A stretch of 64,000 nucleotides of DNA from Aphis gossypii (GCF_020184175.1 NC_065532.1:124001-188000); one strand, 5' to 3'. Positions 47,820 through 59,974 are shown, numbered from the stretch's first letter. Notes: a model not told the origin generated them from the letters alone. A program made the numbers and translations.

Positions 47820-49726
47820 CAGGGGCGTATACAAGGGGCAATCGTCACCCCCCCGGTCATTGTTGAATGTGTTTCATGTATAGGTGTTTACATATTTTAT
47901 TATAATATTATACTAAAAAATTAAAAATACAGTGCATATTTTTTTCTTAATGGAAACGGAATAAATGGATAATGGTTATCAAAAACCTGTTATCAATTAA
48001 GAATGAAAATAAGACTGATTAAAATCAAAAGATTAGAGATATCGTGGCTATAATCACATATATATACAATAATTATTATTGTTGTTGTATCTAAGGCAGT
48101 GTGTCTATAATAATATTAATTGTGATCGTCTATAACTTACAAGATTATATTATTATTTTTTTTTTTTAATGGTCCGCACTCTGCAACCTTATTAGACATT
48201 AGTATAATACTATAATCAAATTTATTTTAGTTCATGTACGGTACTGTAGCAGCATTTGGCGTTTATTGCTATGGATTCTATGAAGCGGAAACAGCCTTCT
48301 CTCTTGAATTGTTTTCCGAACAAAAAAATATCGTCAACAGAGGTAAGTGATTTAAATGAGCCAGTAGATATTTCCCAAACAGCAATACCACAACTCAATG
48401 TAATTTGTGATGATAATAAATAAAATAATACAACATCAAATTTAGTTTTCGATAATGATATTGGTAATTTTATTGGTAAAAAACTTGACGACTACACAAA
48501 ATTTAGACGGCTGGAAAACTCTTGGAAACCACCGAAAAACTTTGAGTATCCATTCTCCATTCACAAAAAAAAAGGAAAAGAGGAAAAACGTTTTTAAGAA
48601 ATAACCATTTTGACCAATATCCGTGACTGATATATTTTTTATCAAAATCTGGCTATTTCTGCAAATATTGTACACTTTTTTTAACTCACAATAAAGGTGG
48701 AAAACAAAATACTGAAGAATTGAAAAAGCTTGTAACATGACCACTCAGTCTATATTCAAAATTACTTGGTAAGGATGGATATTTAGAAAAACATAATGAT
48801 AACCATTACCATCAGGATGCAATTTTAAAATCAAGTGACTTTTTAAAAACTTACAACTCACCTATTAAGCAGGTTAATAATATTCTAAACAGTGAACGTT
48901 TAAGACAAGTTCAAGAAAACAGAAACCGGTTAAACCTACAATAAATCTATAATTTTTTTGGGACTCCAAAATATACCTTTCAGAGGTCACCGTGACTCAG
49001 GACAAATAATATTTCAAGATACTGAAGACTCTAAACATTAACTGATCCAACTTATTCTATTGTGAAGAATGAAGGTAATTTTTGCGAACTTTTGAAATAC
49101 CGTGTTATGTCTGGAGATACAAAATTGAAAAATGACTTGCTTAATTTTAATTCAAAAGCTAGTTATATATCTCAAATCATCCAAGAAGATATGATTAAAT
49201 GTTGTAAGGAAGAAATACTGTCGTTCATATTAGATGAAGTAAATACAAATCAATTTTACAGTATTATCTTTGATGAAACAACCGATGTGCTCATATATCA
49301 CAAATGAGTTTAACATTAAGGTACATTGATAAGAAAAATAACATTTATGAACGTTTCGTTGGTTTTATCAATTGCCATGATACATTTAATAAAAACCAGA
49401 CTGTCATTTCAAATAATGATTTATCAGATACATTGATTGATGACCATTTATCTAAAGAACCCAAGCTAACAGGTGAATTCATTATTTATTTAATTGTAAT
49501 ATTTTAATTAAAATCTAATTTACCTTGATTTTTTCAGGAAATTTACTTGGAAATATAGTAGTATCAGAGTTAAGGTTAGGTTAGGTCATTTAACCTTAAA
49601 AACTGTATAGGAATTGACATGGATGGTTGTTCTGTAATGACGTCAGAGTTAAGAGGAGCTGTACAAGAAGTCCAGGAGAGCTGTCCAAATGCTATGTACA
49701 GCCCTTGCACTAATCACGATCTAAAC
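47820..49726 (+). mobile_element. hAT-3, proximal part (right copy), with transposase
   Basis: Terminus CAGGGGCGTATACAAGGGG at 47820. Transposase ATG at 48271 (MDSMKRKQPSLLNC), TTF-like region with stops, DUF4371 (49062-49307 and 49304-49507), and DGCSVMTSELRG to NHDLN at 49726. There hAT-1 interrupts it with atctaaac (49719-49726) as TSD. The distal part is not in this contig within the window. Confidence 0.7.
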
Positions 49727-51727
49727 CAGTGCTTCCTAACTTTTTTGAGACTGTCTACGCATGCAGTCAATTCAATGTTTTTTGAATTCCCGCCATATGC
49801 GGGTAGTATATGTTTTCTTATATGTTATCATTTTCGTGTGCACGTAACGGTGCGTTCCACAGTTCAGCCTTCGTCGGTGCCAGCTGTGGAATCATTATCA
49901 ATGTTTTCATATTTTATTCGGTTATGTTCAAAACTTTAAGTTTTTCGTTTAGTCATGCTTTCAGTGTCACAAAGTGTCTAGTTTTTCCATTGTTTATTGT
50001 TTAGTGTGGTGACACTGAAAGACCGTTCTTTTGAGTTTTTTCGTTTTCTCTCGTCCGTTACATGTAAAGTCACTTCACTTCATTTTTTTCCACTGTCCAC
50101 ACAGCTCGTCTTTTTCGTGTTCAACAACACTAGCTTTCATGTTCTGCTTGCAGTCGTCCCAAACCACGTTGTTGTGAATTTTGTGAATCATCGTCTGGTA
50201 ATTATCGTTCTCTGCAATTTTATTGCCACCATTAATTTGTTTTCCCCAGTTTAAGGTGGTCAAAATTACCAGCGACTTGTTTAGTGATTCAACGTGTTTT
50301 GGTGTACCTCGTTGCTCGTGGGGACAGTAGTGTACGCTAAAGATCCTGTCCCGGCTGCATTCAGTGTTCTTTGTTGTGAAGTCTTCGTTAACAGTTGTCG
50401 GCACACATTCGCACGTACGCAGGGTCAATTTTGTTTCTTGTATTGTAATTTAGTTTGACTCAAATACAGGCCCTGATGCGGTAGCGTAGGTGTAAAACCA
50501 GGTGTGTGTCTCAACTGTTATGTGAGTATTGGTCGACCAACTATTTGTGTGTAAGACCGACGGGTCTTACATTATTTAATAAATATACTTTTGTAGCCAT
50601 ACAGGCAGATTTTAATATCATATAACATTTATTGAAATTTATATTATTATTATTATATTGTTATTATTTTCAATTATACAGTCCACTACTACTACTACTA
50701 CTACTATTATTATTATCCTACATCAAGTTGCGCCCAAGCTGTTTCACCTTTTTGTGAGCACTTTATGCGTCAACAGAGACTATTACCCATAAGTCAGGTT
50801 AGATATTAACTAATACCCCTCCAACCCAAAAAAGTTGAGTAATAAAAAAAAATATATATTATGATTATAATTATAATTTATTTTAATTTTTCAAACAGAG
50901 AAAACAAGAGTTTTTATTACAACTAATGAATAACGGTAATGAATATTAATGAGACGGTTGATATTGCTTTTTTCTAAGAATTTGTTTAATATTTGGTTCA
51001 GTTCGGCCAATGCACATCTTAGGTCGTGTTCCAAGTTTAATCGGTTTCTTGCTTTTGTTTTCATTGTTACCATTGTTGAAAATCCACTTTCACACCTGTA
51101 CGTTTTTGAAATAGGGATCAGTATTTTCAAGGCTTTTTCTGATAATAATGGATACTCGCCACCAATTTTTCGCCAAAATGTTGCTAGTTATATGTTTTCA
51201 AAATCTATTTTCTATGTGTTGTCTTCACGAAGTCCTAAAAATTGTAATTTGGTTTCAATTTTAGTATCTGGAAATACATTTTCGTCCACTGAAAAGGGTC
51301 TTGCACCCAAACATTTACTTGACGATTTTTTAAATCTGGAAAATATTTACCGATTGAATCTATTATTGATAATAAGTGAAGAGCTATTTGGTCTGTGAAT
51401 GAACATTTTTCATTTCTTTCGTCAAGCACCATTGTTAGTTCTGGGAACATTGAAATGTCCTCAACTTCAATTCTGCGTTGGTAAAGTTGCAATTTACGAA
51501 GAAAACTGGCAACCTTATCTTGAGCAGTTAAAATATTCGTCATATTTCCTTGCAAACTGAGATTTAGTGTATTTATTTCTCCGAAGAAATTCGCAAGATA
51601 TGCCAGTTTAGAAATAAATACATTATCTGTTATTTGAGCGTGAAACTCTTTCTCCTTTACCTTCCCTGAATTTTTCCTTTCCAGAAACAAAGCAATTTCT
51701 TCTCGGAGCTCAAGCACTCGGTGCAAC
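49727..51727 (-). mobile_element. hAT-1, 3' half (right copy)
   Basis: Begins CAGTGCTTCCTAACTT at 49727 and ends at 51727, where the retroelement LTR interrupts it (acct at 51728-51731). Contains the unexplained 1.2-kb 3' region, with a 117-codon unrecognised frame at 50428-50075 on the minus strand, and the transposase C-terminal part. Confidence 0.8.
50946..51727 (-). pseudogene. hAT-1 transposase, C-terminal part (right copy)
   Basis: From LHRVLELREEIALFLE at the LTR border, the frame is open past LAYLANFFGEINTLN to about 51235, then broken by stops, and ends with TYRCESGFSTM and the dimerisation tail to the stop at 50946. Compared with 18549-19332 it lacks the early frameshift. Confidence 0.8.
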
Positions 51728-52641
51728 ACCTTGTTGCGTGCCAGTATCAGGTTTGAATCCAAATGGTTAATTTGAATGAAAGTTAAACTTAATAACGAAA
51801 TATGTCTTTATTGCATATAAATAAAATACATGTAACAAACAAAATAAGTGGCTGAGTGTCGTGAAAGTGCTCAGTTGTTGATAGCTTTGGTCAGTGGGGT
51901 ACAAATAGGGGGGGGGGTTCGGGATAAATCCCCCCCAGGGCCAAACAAAAAAAATACAAAAATGTCTTGAGGAATGTCATCATGTATATAAAATTAAGGA
52001 TTTTGTAAGTTTTAATGGAATCACAAAAATATTAATTTTTCGTCCGAGTAGGTAGAGATACAAATAAATGTTAATTATTTACATAAAAACTATTTTTGTG
52101 TAGATATTAAATATTGTTTATCATTATTAGTAAATTGTCTCTGTGCTGCGCCCGACGCCCGTGTGTGTGTGTCTATTTTTGTAATGGCATACCCGCATGG
52201 CGCATACGGCCTCATCGAAATATTATTATAATTTATAACTTTATCCCTTATCTTTTGTTTATTAATATATATATCTTTTTATAATAATATACATGATTGT
52301 CCAAACGTCCGATGTTCAGTGTCGTAATACTCGTAATCTAATTGTTCAGTTTACTCATGACAGTGTTTAGTGTACAGTCGTGACTCGTATTTCAAATTAT
52401 ATCAATCAAATATACTATCTGCATTCTGCAATACTGCAATAGTTATCTAAAAGATTAAGGTAAGTAAATTTTATGATTTAATTTTTTTATACCTAGTCTT
52501 AAATATTCTTAATGCATTAATTTTTTTATTGGTGAATTAGACGACATAATGTAACCAAGAATATACAAATACGTAGGTAAACCGTAAACGTATTAACAGT
52601 GTTCTAAATACTTATACGTAAAACTGTAAAAGTGTTTTAGT

Positions 52642-53309
52642 CAGGCACTTCTTTCCCATTGGGCACTTTGGGCACATGCCCAGGGCCCCACAATCGATGG
52701 GGCCCCCCTATCTCCGGCCAGATCACCAACCGATAATCGATATATCTTAACGATAAATAAACTTATTTAGAAAAAAATCAAAGAATAATCGCTAATAGTT
52801 ATAATAATAAGAATAATAATTGATGTTTAGTAGTATTCTATTTTATTTTTTAGTTATCGATAACAATAGGAGCGCGTGTGTGCTATGATGAGGGGGGCCC
52901 ACACCGCCGCACAGTCGCGTCGATCGTAATATCGTATAGACCAAGTTTGTCAGATAATATTATTATAATTTTGTTATATTATTTTTTATTCTAGTCTACT
53001 CTGGAACGCCACGATAAACATGCCTAATCTGATATTATTTTATATTATTATTATATGATTATTTTAAAAACATAATATATTAATATACGGTATACAGTCC
53101 TCATTCGAGAAGCGTTTATTTATTTTATAATTTTAGCGAGCCAACAACAATAATACAATTGATGCGGGTCAGTCGTCCGACTGCACACTCAATTTATATA
53201 TATATATATTTACAAAAAATCAGACGCAGGATACGTCTAGTCGGGTACAAGTCATAAGGGCCCCATTATACCATTGCCCAGGGCCTAGAATAGGTTAAAG
53301 GCGGCCCTG
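52642..53309. mobile_element. hAT-4, non-autonomous (right copy)
   Basis: CAGGCACTTCTTTCCC at 52642 and, inward from 53309, CAGGGCCGCCTTTAACC. TSD gttttagt at 52634-52641 and 53310-53317 is perfect. This copy shows the true end; the left copy has four extra bases. Confidence 0.85.
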
Positions 53310-54199
53310 GTTTTAGTATCTGAGTATTGATCTGGTACCTATGCCGTATGCAAATACTTTTTTTTCTTAATATTTAAATGGTTAATGAGACATAAGTAAG
53401 TTTTATGGTTGTACCTTATTACTTAGGTACCTAATTATTACATTTATTAATATATTTTTTTTAAAAATGGATTATATTTTATTTTTGTATATATTATCGT
53501 TTTTTTAAATACTGACATTATGATTTATTTTTTTATTTTTAAAACTTTCAGTAAATATACAGTGGTTATGGCCGAAAAAAAACAGCCCAAAATTAATTTT
53601 TTTTTTTCAAAACCTCTGCCGGGTACATCATCGCCACATCTATCTTCTTCAGAAACTCATACACCAGATTTCCCATCAACCACGCTATTATCCTCACCAG
53701 ATCCGATCACAGAGCCTACTTTAAAGGATACTGAAATTGCTGACATTTTTGATATTGTGTGTTATACAAATAAATTGTTGTCACAAAATTAAAAGGCAGA
53801 TATTTTAATATATATTATATTTTATAAATAATATATATTATTATATAAACAAAATATGGAAACCTGATTAAAATTATAATTTTCCTATTAAAACATCAGT
53901 TGTCGTTGGTAAGAAACAAAAAATTGTGAAATTAAAATTTCAATTTAAATGGTTTTTAAATTTCCCTTGGTTAGCGTATTCAAAAAGTGAGAACGGAGCA
54001 TATTGCAAATATTGTGTGGCATTTGCTAAAAACGAAGCAGGCGTTAATAATCAAAAATTGGGAGCATTGGTGTTGAAAAAATACGATAATTGGAGGCATG
54101 CCCTAGAAGATTTTAAATATCATTCAAATTTAGATTATCACAAAAAATGTATGTTAGATGCAGACCATTTTTTGAACATGTTAAAAAATCCAAGTATGT

Positions 54200-54263
54200 T
54201 GTTGACGCCCAAATAATATGCGATGCGAATAACGCATACTAGTACTCGATAACCGGCCGTCCG

Positions 54264-54295
<32 letters not shown>

Positions 54296-55200
54296 GATAT
54301 CACATACTGTTTATTTATATTGTTTTATTTTGTATTTTAATGTTATGTGAATTATATAATGGTAAGATTACGCGTGAGGAAGCTTAATCAGCCACACTTG
54401 TATGTCTTCCCGTCCGTCCGCGTCGGCCGTGTAATATATTATTTTAAGATTTAGTCTTCTCTCCAGCGTCATTGTTATAGCTGCCGTACGTGCGCTAATC
54501 GCCGGTTATTATATTATATTGTGTGCGCTAATCGCATTACCTTTATACCTTCTTTTATAATTCGTATAGTTATAATTTTTTATATTTTATTAGCGCTAAT
54601 TCCTACATTTTATATTATTGTAACGGCGCGAATCGCCTTTATTGTATATTATTGTAACGGCGCGAATCGCCTTTCTTTCTATTATTATTATTGTGGTGTG
54701 CGCGAATCGCCAAATGTATATTACTTGTGCTGCGCTAATCGCCACGTATCATTGTAGTTATATTATAGTTGTATAATCATATTGTCTTGCGCTAATCGCC
54801 TCATATTTTATTATATTTATTTTAGTGTTTGTGAGTGTTGTGTGCAATTTTTTATTTTATAGGTAGCGGCTGGCCAGCAGTGCTCCACGAACTGTGAGTT
54901 TTTGTTATTAGTTGAATTATTATACAATATAGTTTATTGTTAGCTGTATAATATTATATTATTATTGATATTTTTGTATTGTTGGGCCAGAAGGGCCGTA
55001 GTTAATTATTATTATTGTATTATATATTATTACCATTTAAACTGAGTTACCATACCATTTATTAGAGTTACCTATCCGTATTAGCATTTAAGAATACACA
55101 CATACACACCTTACACAGGTCGGTCGGTTGTGTGAGTTGTAGCGTACGAAGCATTTGGTGACCGGGCACGGGCTATTATTGTCCGTACCCGGCCCGTACA
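54200..55200. repeat. 1001-bp solo LTR with a motif array
   Basis: Starts TGTTGACGCCC and ends GGCCCGTACA. A perfect 5-bp TSD tatgt lies at 54195-54199 and 55201-55205, and the left arm has the empty site with one tatgt. It contains an (AC)n run (54264-54291) and eight copies of GCGC(T/G)AATCGCC or close variants between 54492 and 54800. No coding region. A 5-bp TSD suits BEL/Pao or Copia type; the family is not determined. Confidence 0.9.
54492..54800 (+). promoter_or_regulatory. Array of eight GCGC(T/G)AATCGCC motifs
   Basis: Starts at 54492, 54525 (last base a), 54593 (degenerate), 54626, 54660, 54700, 54732 and 54789, separated by AT-rich spacers; spacings are 33, 68, 33, 34, 40, 32 and 57. 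All are in the same orientation. The layout resembles a cluster of protein-binding sites, as in the gypsy insulator, but no binding protein can be named. Confidence 0.6.
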
Positions 55201-57629
55201 TATGTCAATCGATAAAATTATTGATACTGAAAAATCTAAACAAGTGTTACAAAATCGAAAAAATATAATGCCGATAATTGAAGCAATTATCCTGTGTGGT
55301 CGTCAAAATCTAGCACTAAGGGGACACCGCGATTTTGGAAAGATTGAAATAGACTCTTCAAACAATGAGGGTAACTTCAGAGAAATTTTACGTTATCGTG
55401 CCAAGGGTGATATTGAAATGCAAGCCTATTTGGAAGGTCCTGGAAAAATGAAGTATATTAGTCATCGAAGCCAAAATGACATGATTGATGCTTGTAATAA
55501 GGTTTTATTAAATAAAGTGGTTTCTAAAGTCAACGCGGCAAAATGCTTTTCAATTCTTGCTGACGAAACTGCTGACATTTCAGGAATCGAGCAAGTATCT
55601 TTATGCGTTAGATATATTGAACTGAATACATTGACTCTTACTGAAGAATTTTTGCAATTTATTCCAACATCTGATATGACGGGAAAGGGAATAGCCAATT
55701 TAATCTTAGAAAGTCTTAAGCAATTTGGAGTTGATACAAAATATTTACGTGGACAAGGTTATGATGGGGCAGCAGCGATGTCAGGAAAATATAACGGTGT
55801 CCAAGCTCACACAAGAGAAATATATCCAAACGCCATTTATGTGCATTGCTCTGCTCACTCGCTAAATTTGGCCGTTTCCAAATCTTGTAGTGTTCCAGAA
55901 ATTCGTGATTGTTTGGGAATAATTGGGAAAATTCGTGATTTTTTTATCTTTCCAAAAAGAAAATTCATCTTAACATCAAAAATTGATAGCTCTTCACTAT
56001 CTGAAACAAAAAAAAACGCTAAAAAGAAGCTGTGAGATTCGATGGATTGAGCGATATCATGCAGTTCATGAATTCTTGGAACTCTACGAATTTGTTCAAG
56101 AAGCGTTAGAAAATATTTCCATGTGGAATGACAACGATACATCAGACAAGGCAAGACGTCTAAGAAGCTGTATATTTAATGTAGAATTTATTTTGAGTTT
56201 GATAATTTTAAACAAAGGATTTGCTTTAGGCTTGGCTTTATCGAAGTGTCTTTAAACAACAAGTATTGATCTTAAAGAAGCCATGGCCTTAGCTAAAAAC
56301 ACAAAACAAGAACTAGAAGAGATTCGAATAAATGCTGATACTTATTTTAGGGAAATTTTTGAACAAGTAAAACTAATGACTGCACAATTTGATATTGAAA
56401 TTAAGATTCCGAGGACAGCAAAACGACAGACCAACAGATGTAACATTGAAGTGGATAACGCGGAAACATATTACCGAATATCAATATTTATCCCGTATCT
56501 AGATAAATACATCATTGAGTTGGAAAAAAAATTTACAAATCACCACACTACATTGTCAAGTTTAAATTCTTTATTTAAAGAAATTGGGTATGATGAAGAT
56601 TTTATTATTCTTACAAGGCAGTATAGTGAAGATCTGGAGGACGTTGGAAATCGTGAAGAGGTATTTAAAAATGAATTTAAACTTTGGCAAAGAAAACTCC
56701 AAAATTTACCGGAACTGGCTAAGTTAAAAAATGCAATGGATGCTCTTTCTGTATGTAACAGAGTTATGTTTCCAAACGTGTTCAAACTTTTGCAAATATT
56801 AGCAACTCTTCCGGTGTCGTCTGCTTCAAATGAAAGATCATTTTCTACCCTCAAGCGAATTAACACTTATTTGAGGAACTCCACATCTGAGGTATATATA
56901 TTTCCATATGATAAAGTATTAGACATTAATAACTGTTGAAATATACAATTTTATTAGTACTTAATTCAAATTTAATAAACTTACTTTTTTAAAACAGGGA
57001 AGACTTAACGGCTTAGCTATGCTATCCATAAATCGTCATTACCAATAACCGCAGACGAAGTTCTTATTGAATTATCAAACAAGAAACGACGTTTGGAATT
57101 TTTGTTGTAGGATAATATTCATATGTCTATTTTTTAAGTTGTTTACATTTTTTAATAAAATTATTATTACAAAAAAAGAGTGAACTCTTTTAACAACAAT
57201 GGTCTTTGTCTTTGATAAAATTATTGCATTGGGTGGAGCACTCTGATAAACATGTATAAAAATATTATTTAATCCCCCCCCCCCCATAAGACAATTGAAT
57301 GTACGCCACTGGCTTTGGTACATCTGCCGTTGCTGGTCTTCGGGCTCCCTTATATATTGTGGTGAGTCTCTTGTTTACGCCGAGTTGCCGCCTTCTGGGT
57401 GAAACCAGGTGTCCTTGTAGTTGTTGTTGTAAATTCGGACACGAATTTGAGAATATGCAATAACATCTCAAATGCATCATTAGTGCACTATTATTATTGG
57501 TGCGCTTACTATCCCGACACGTGTCATGGTCATAGTAGCATCCGCATTACCCTCGACACGAGGCAAGGTCATATTAACTTAGCCTTGATATCTCGTAGAT
57601 ATCTTACAGATATCTCATAGCCCATAACA

Positions 57630-58003
57630 CCTCCCCACAAAAAAAAAGGTTTTTGTCTGCAAGACAGAAATCTTTACAATTTTTTCTTAAATGCACTCAA
57701 TTACACTTACAATTTCAGTTTTACATTGGTAACTTAATAATAATGTTAGTTATATCAAATTTAAATCAATTAAGAATACAATATAAAGTATGTTAGTATA
57801 GTATATATTTTTAATATATTATTATTTTTTTTTTATATTTAAATCTCCTTCACCTTGATTAATACAATTAAAATAATAAAATAAATTTGTGAATAATAAT
57901 TAACATTACACACGAACGTTACGTTCTACCCACATACCAAATTAAATAACTGAATAACTAACTTAATCATAGGATATAATAGTATTTATATTTAAAATGC
58001 TTA
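57630..58003 (-). other. Purine tract and 3' non-coding region of the retroelement (right copy)
   Basis: Minus-strand purine tract adjacent to the LTR at 57630-57636, then AT-rich sequence matching 13340-13684. No gene. Confidence 0.6.
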
Positions 58004-58318
58004 TTAATAAATTTTCGTACCGTTGCTTCTGTAACACATATAATCAGTTATTACTATTTGATATTTCCCACACAAATCTATATGACGTTTGTCAGTACAT
58101 ATATTTGTTATATTTTTCATTTTCAAACCTAATAAGTCATACTTTGTATTATATTCCTTAAGTGAAAAATACGTAACCAGTTTATACTCTGCTCCTATCA
58201 CCTTAGTGGGACCTAAATTCTCATAATAAAAAACCTTGGATTGTTCATAAAGTACATATGTATAATATTCCGATGAATTTATTTCATTAGCACTGTTAAG
58301 TCCAACCATCATCACCAA
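58004..58318 (-). pseudogene. Envelope-like N-terminal remnant (right copy)
   Basis: Matches 10265-10540 with a few changes. At about 58030 it jumps to sequence equivalent to 13288 on the left, so about 2.75 kb holding the rest of env, the solo LTR and the extra ORF is missing. The junction shows only a few bases of shared sequence and no GT-AG signal, which suggests deletion rather than splicing. Not functional. Confidence 0.65.
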
Positions 58319-58499
58319 TCTTAAAGTAAAAATTATACCTTCATTATAGTACTACTTAATAACATCTAGTTATATGGTTTGTTAGTTTATTACATATAAT
58401 TAATTATTATTTTTTTTTTAAACAAACTTCCTTAATCTATTCATTTATATTATAATTTTATACTTAATTAATCATTTGCTTTATCATTATAATACAGTT

Positions 58500-59303
58500 T
58501 TACATTATTTTTATGTACGGTAATGCCGTCGGCCACGTTGTATACGTTGTAACTATATTCTCATCTCCTATTACTTCAATTACTTCATATGGTCCTAACC
58601 ATAGTGAATTAAGTTTGTTTTTATGTGCGTTATCTTTTAAAAGTACTAAACCTTTCACGTGTATATTTACAGGATTCTCATTTTTGTCATATCGCTCCTT
58701 ACTTTTTACTTTGTGTTCAATTAACTTCTCTCTTGCTAATTTATGCGACACTTGCATACTCTGTTTCAAATCATATAAATAATCATCATAATTATATTGC
58801 GGCTCTGGTCCGGATTTTAATTTAATCGGTATTTCTAACGTACGACCATAAACTAACGCGTATGGTTGAAAATTAGTTGATGTATGTACCGTTGAATTAT
58901 ATACAAAAAATGCATATGGTAACAAATGATCCCAATTATTTAAATTCTTATCCACATAATGTCTTAAGTACTCGGCCAAAGTTCTATGTGATCTTTCGAG
59001 ACCTCCATTTGTTTGTGGTCTAAAAGGACTAGTATTAACTTTATTTATTTTTAACAATTTGCAAACTTCCGTAAATGTTTTGGTAAGGAAATCCGTTCCC
59101 TGATCTGTCAATATCGTTCCCGGTATTCCATGTACACACACGAAATGTATAATAAAAGCTTCCGCGACCGTGTTTGCCTGATGATTAGGTATTGGTACTC
59201 CTAGCGTGTATTTAGATAAGTCATCTTGCATTGTTAAAATATAATTATTACTAGACAAGGTCGTTGGTAATGAACCTACAATATCTAAAAATATTTTTTT
59301 CAA
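58500..59303 (-). CDS. pol: integrase core, open frame (right copy)
   Basis: A 267-codon frame starts before the first catalytic Asp (FLDIVGSLPTT), continues through ILTMQDDLSKYTLG, the second Asp (DQGTDFLTKTF) and the Glu (GGLERSHRTLAEYLRHYVDKN), then the C-terminal region with DRYDKNENP-like and LWLGPYEVIEVIG blocks. A late frameshift changes the last residues (the left copy keeps the authentic end). The zinc-binding N-terminal domain and all upstream pol are deleted. Role if intact: strand transfer of element DNA; incomplete here. Confidence 0.8.
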   Translation of the reverse strand: MKKIFLDIVGSLPTTLSSNNYILTMQDDLSKYTLGVPIPNHQANTVAEAFIIHFVCVHGIPGTILTDQGTDFLTKTFTEVCKLLKINKVNTSPFRPQTNGGLERSHRTLAEYLRHYVDKNLNNWDHLLPYAFFVYNSTVHTSTNFQPYALVYGRTLEIPIKLKSGPEPQYNYDDYLYDLKQSMQVSHKLAREKLIEHKVKSKERYDKNENPVNIHVKGLVLLKDNAHKNKLNSLWLGPYEVIEVIGDENIVTTYTTWPTALPYIKIM

Positions 59304-59349
59304 ATGGTTTTGAACTTGTTGATGTAATAGCCATTGGTTGCTTTACATG

Positions 59350-59613
59350 CCGATTTGAAATTTTTTTTTTATGTTAATAGAAATATTATATAAAGATTGC
59401 TCTGTATTACATACGGTGTATTATTAATGCTTCTAAAAGTGTGCCTATAGTTTCTTTTACATTTCTCTAGAATAAAACCATATTTCTAAAATTATTATTA
59501 ACCTAATTCATAATTATATTCTACTCTATTATTTATTATTTTATATTTATTATTAACTTATCGTAAAGTCCTGTACTATTGTTTCCACTTTATTACAGGT
59601 ATTCTATATTTGA
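59350..59613 (-). other. Deletion junction region between gag and integrase
   Basis: Matches short parts of 3880-4060 and jumps to sequence equivalent to about 9235, so the RNase H linker, the integrase zinc domain and hAT-5 are missing. No gene. Confidence 0.5.
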
Positions 59614-59974
59614 TCAACCTCCTTGGTATATATTATCTGATTGAAAATTACTGATATGATTATTCGTATTACAATTTCTTGTATTATTTGTTCGTTGAAA
59701 ATTATTATTATTTACTCGTGAAAAATTATAATTATCTCTATTATTAGAAAAATCATTCCTGTACCTATAATTATCTCTTTCTGAATTATATTCTACTTCT
59801 TCTGCTTTTGCCAATTGCTTAGCTACCTCTAATGTCTTAGGGTTTCGTGCCTTTACAATTGTTCTTATAGGACTATTACCATCCTTTATTAATCCTTTTA
59901 TAAAAATATTCAGTGTTTGTTCTTTTAAAGTTTCGTGAATTACTTTTGCTTCTGATTCCTTTTTATTAAGTGTA
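59614..59974 (-). pseudogene. gag C-terminal part (right copy)
   Basis: Frame matching 3530-3875, without the TGA found at 3772, ending DNIYQGG at 59614. It also has an extra three codons (KDG) where the left copy reads LISPVRT. It is cut at 59974 by the GC-rich Ty3 element. Confidence 0.75.

Larger units (their letters stand above)
53568..57110 (+). pseudogene. hAT-2 transposase (right copy), interrupted by a solo LTR
   Basis: ATG 53568 (MAEKKQPKINFFFSKP) follows acceptor aactttcag. A stop (LSQN*) and the AT-rich insertion lie near 53790-53850. The TTF region WLAYSKSENGAYCKYC is near 53955-54020. The LTR sits at 54200-55200 after MLKNPSM. A 277-codon frame then holds NLALRGHRDFG, LADETADISGIEQ, RGQGYDGAAAMSGKYNG and YVHCSAHSLNLAV; a shift occurs in an A run near 56012. 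The tail LPVSSASNERSFSTLK is near 56808-56855. GT-AG intron about 56892-56997, last exon to 57110 with one base missing. Role: hAT-2 transposition; dead. Confidence 0.85.
51892..57311 (+). mobile_element. hAT-2 (right copy), carrying a solo LTR
   Basis: Ends CAGTGGGGTACA (51892) and, inward from 57311, CAGTGGCGTACA. Perfect TSD gctttggt at 51884-51891 and 57312-57319. It is about 1.04 kb longer than the left copy because of the 1001-bp solo LTR with its duplicated 5 bases and a 38-bp AT-rich insertion near 53812. Confidence 0.92.
51732..57629 (-). repeat. 3' LTR of the errantivirus-like element (right copy), split by hAT-2
   Basis: LTR from 57629 down to 57320, then hAT-2, then 51883-51732. 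Net length 470 bp. The 4-bp acct at 51728-51731 matches the left aggt. Confidence 0.88.
40246..59974. repeat. Right arm of a large inverted repeat
   Basis: Reverse complement of 30035 back to about 3530, with the same nested elements and TSDs. Inner arms (about 13.3-30.0 kb against 40.2-58.0 kb) look about 99 percent identical by eye. Differences are small indels, a 38-bp AT-rich insertion near 53812, a 1001-bp solo LTR (54200-55200), loss of env (at about 58030), and loss of the hAT-5 segment (at about 59370). Confidence 0.9.

Noticed and set aside
50516..50627. 112-bp segment with TGTTAT...ATAACA ends, possible very short LTR
   Set aside because: Flanking bases (tcaac and tttat) do not form a TSD, and the length is below usual LTR sizes. 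The inverted ends may be chance in AT-rich sequence.
58030..58050. Right-copy env gap as an intron removed by splicing before reinsertion
   Set aside because: The equivalent left junctions (about 10540 and 13288) lack GT-AG, and the right copy shares its insertion site with the left copy, so a local deletion is simpler.
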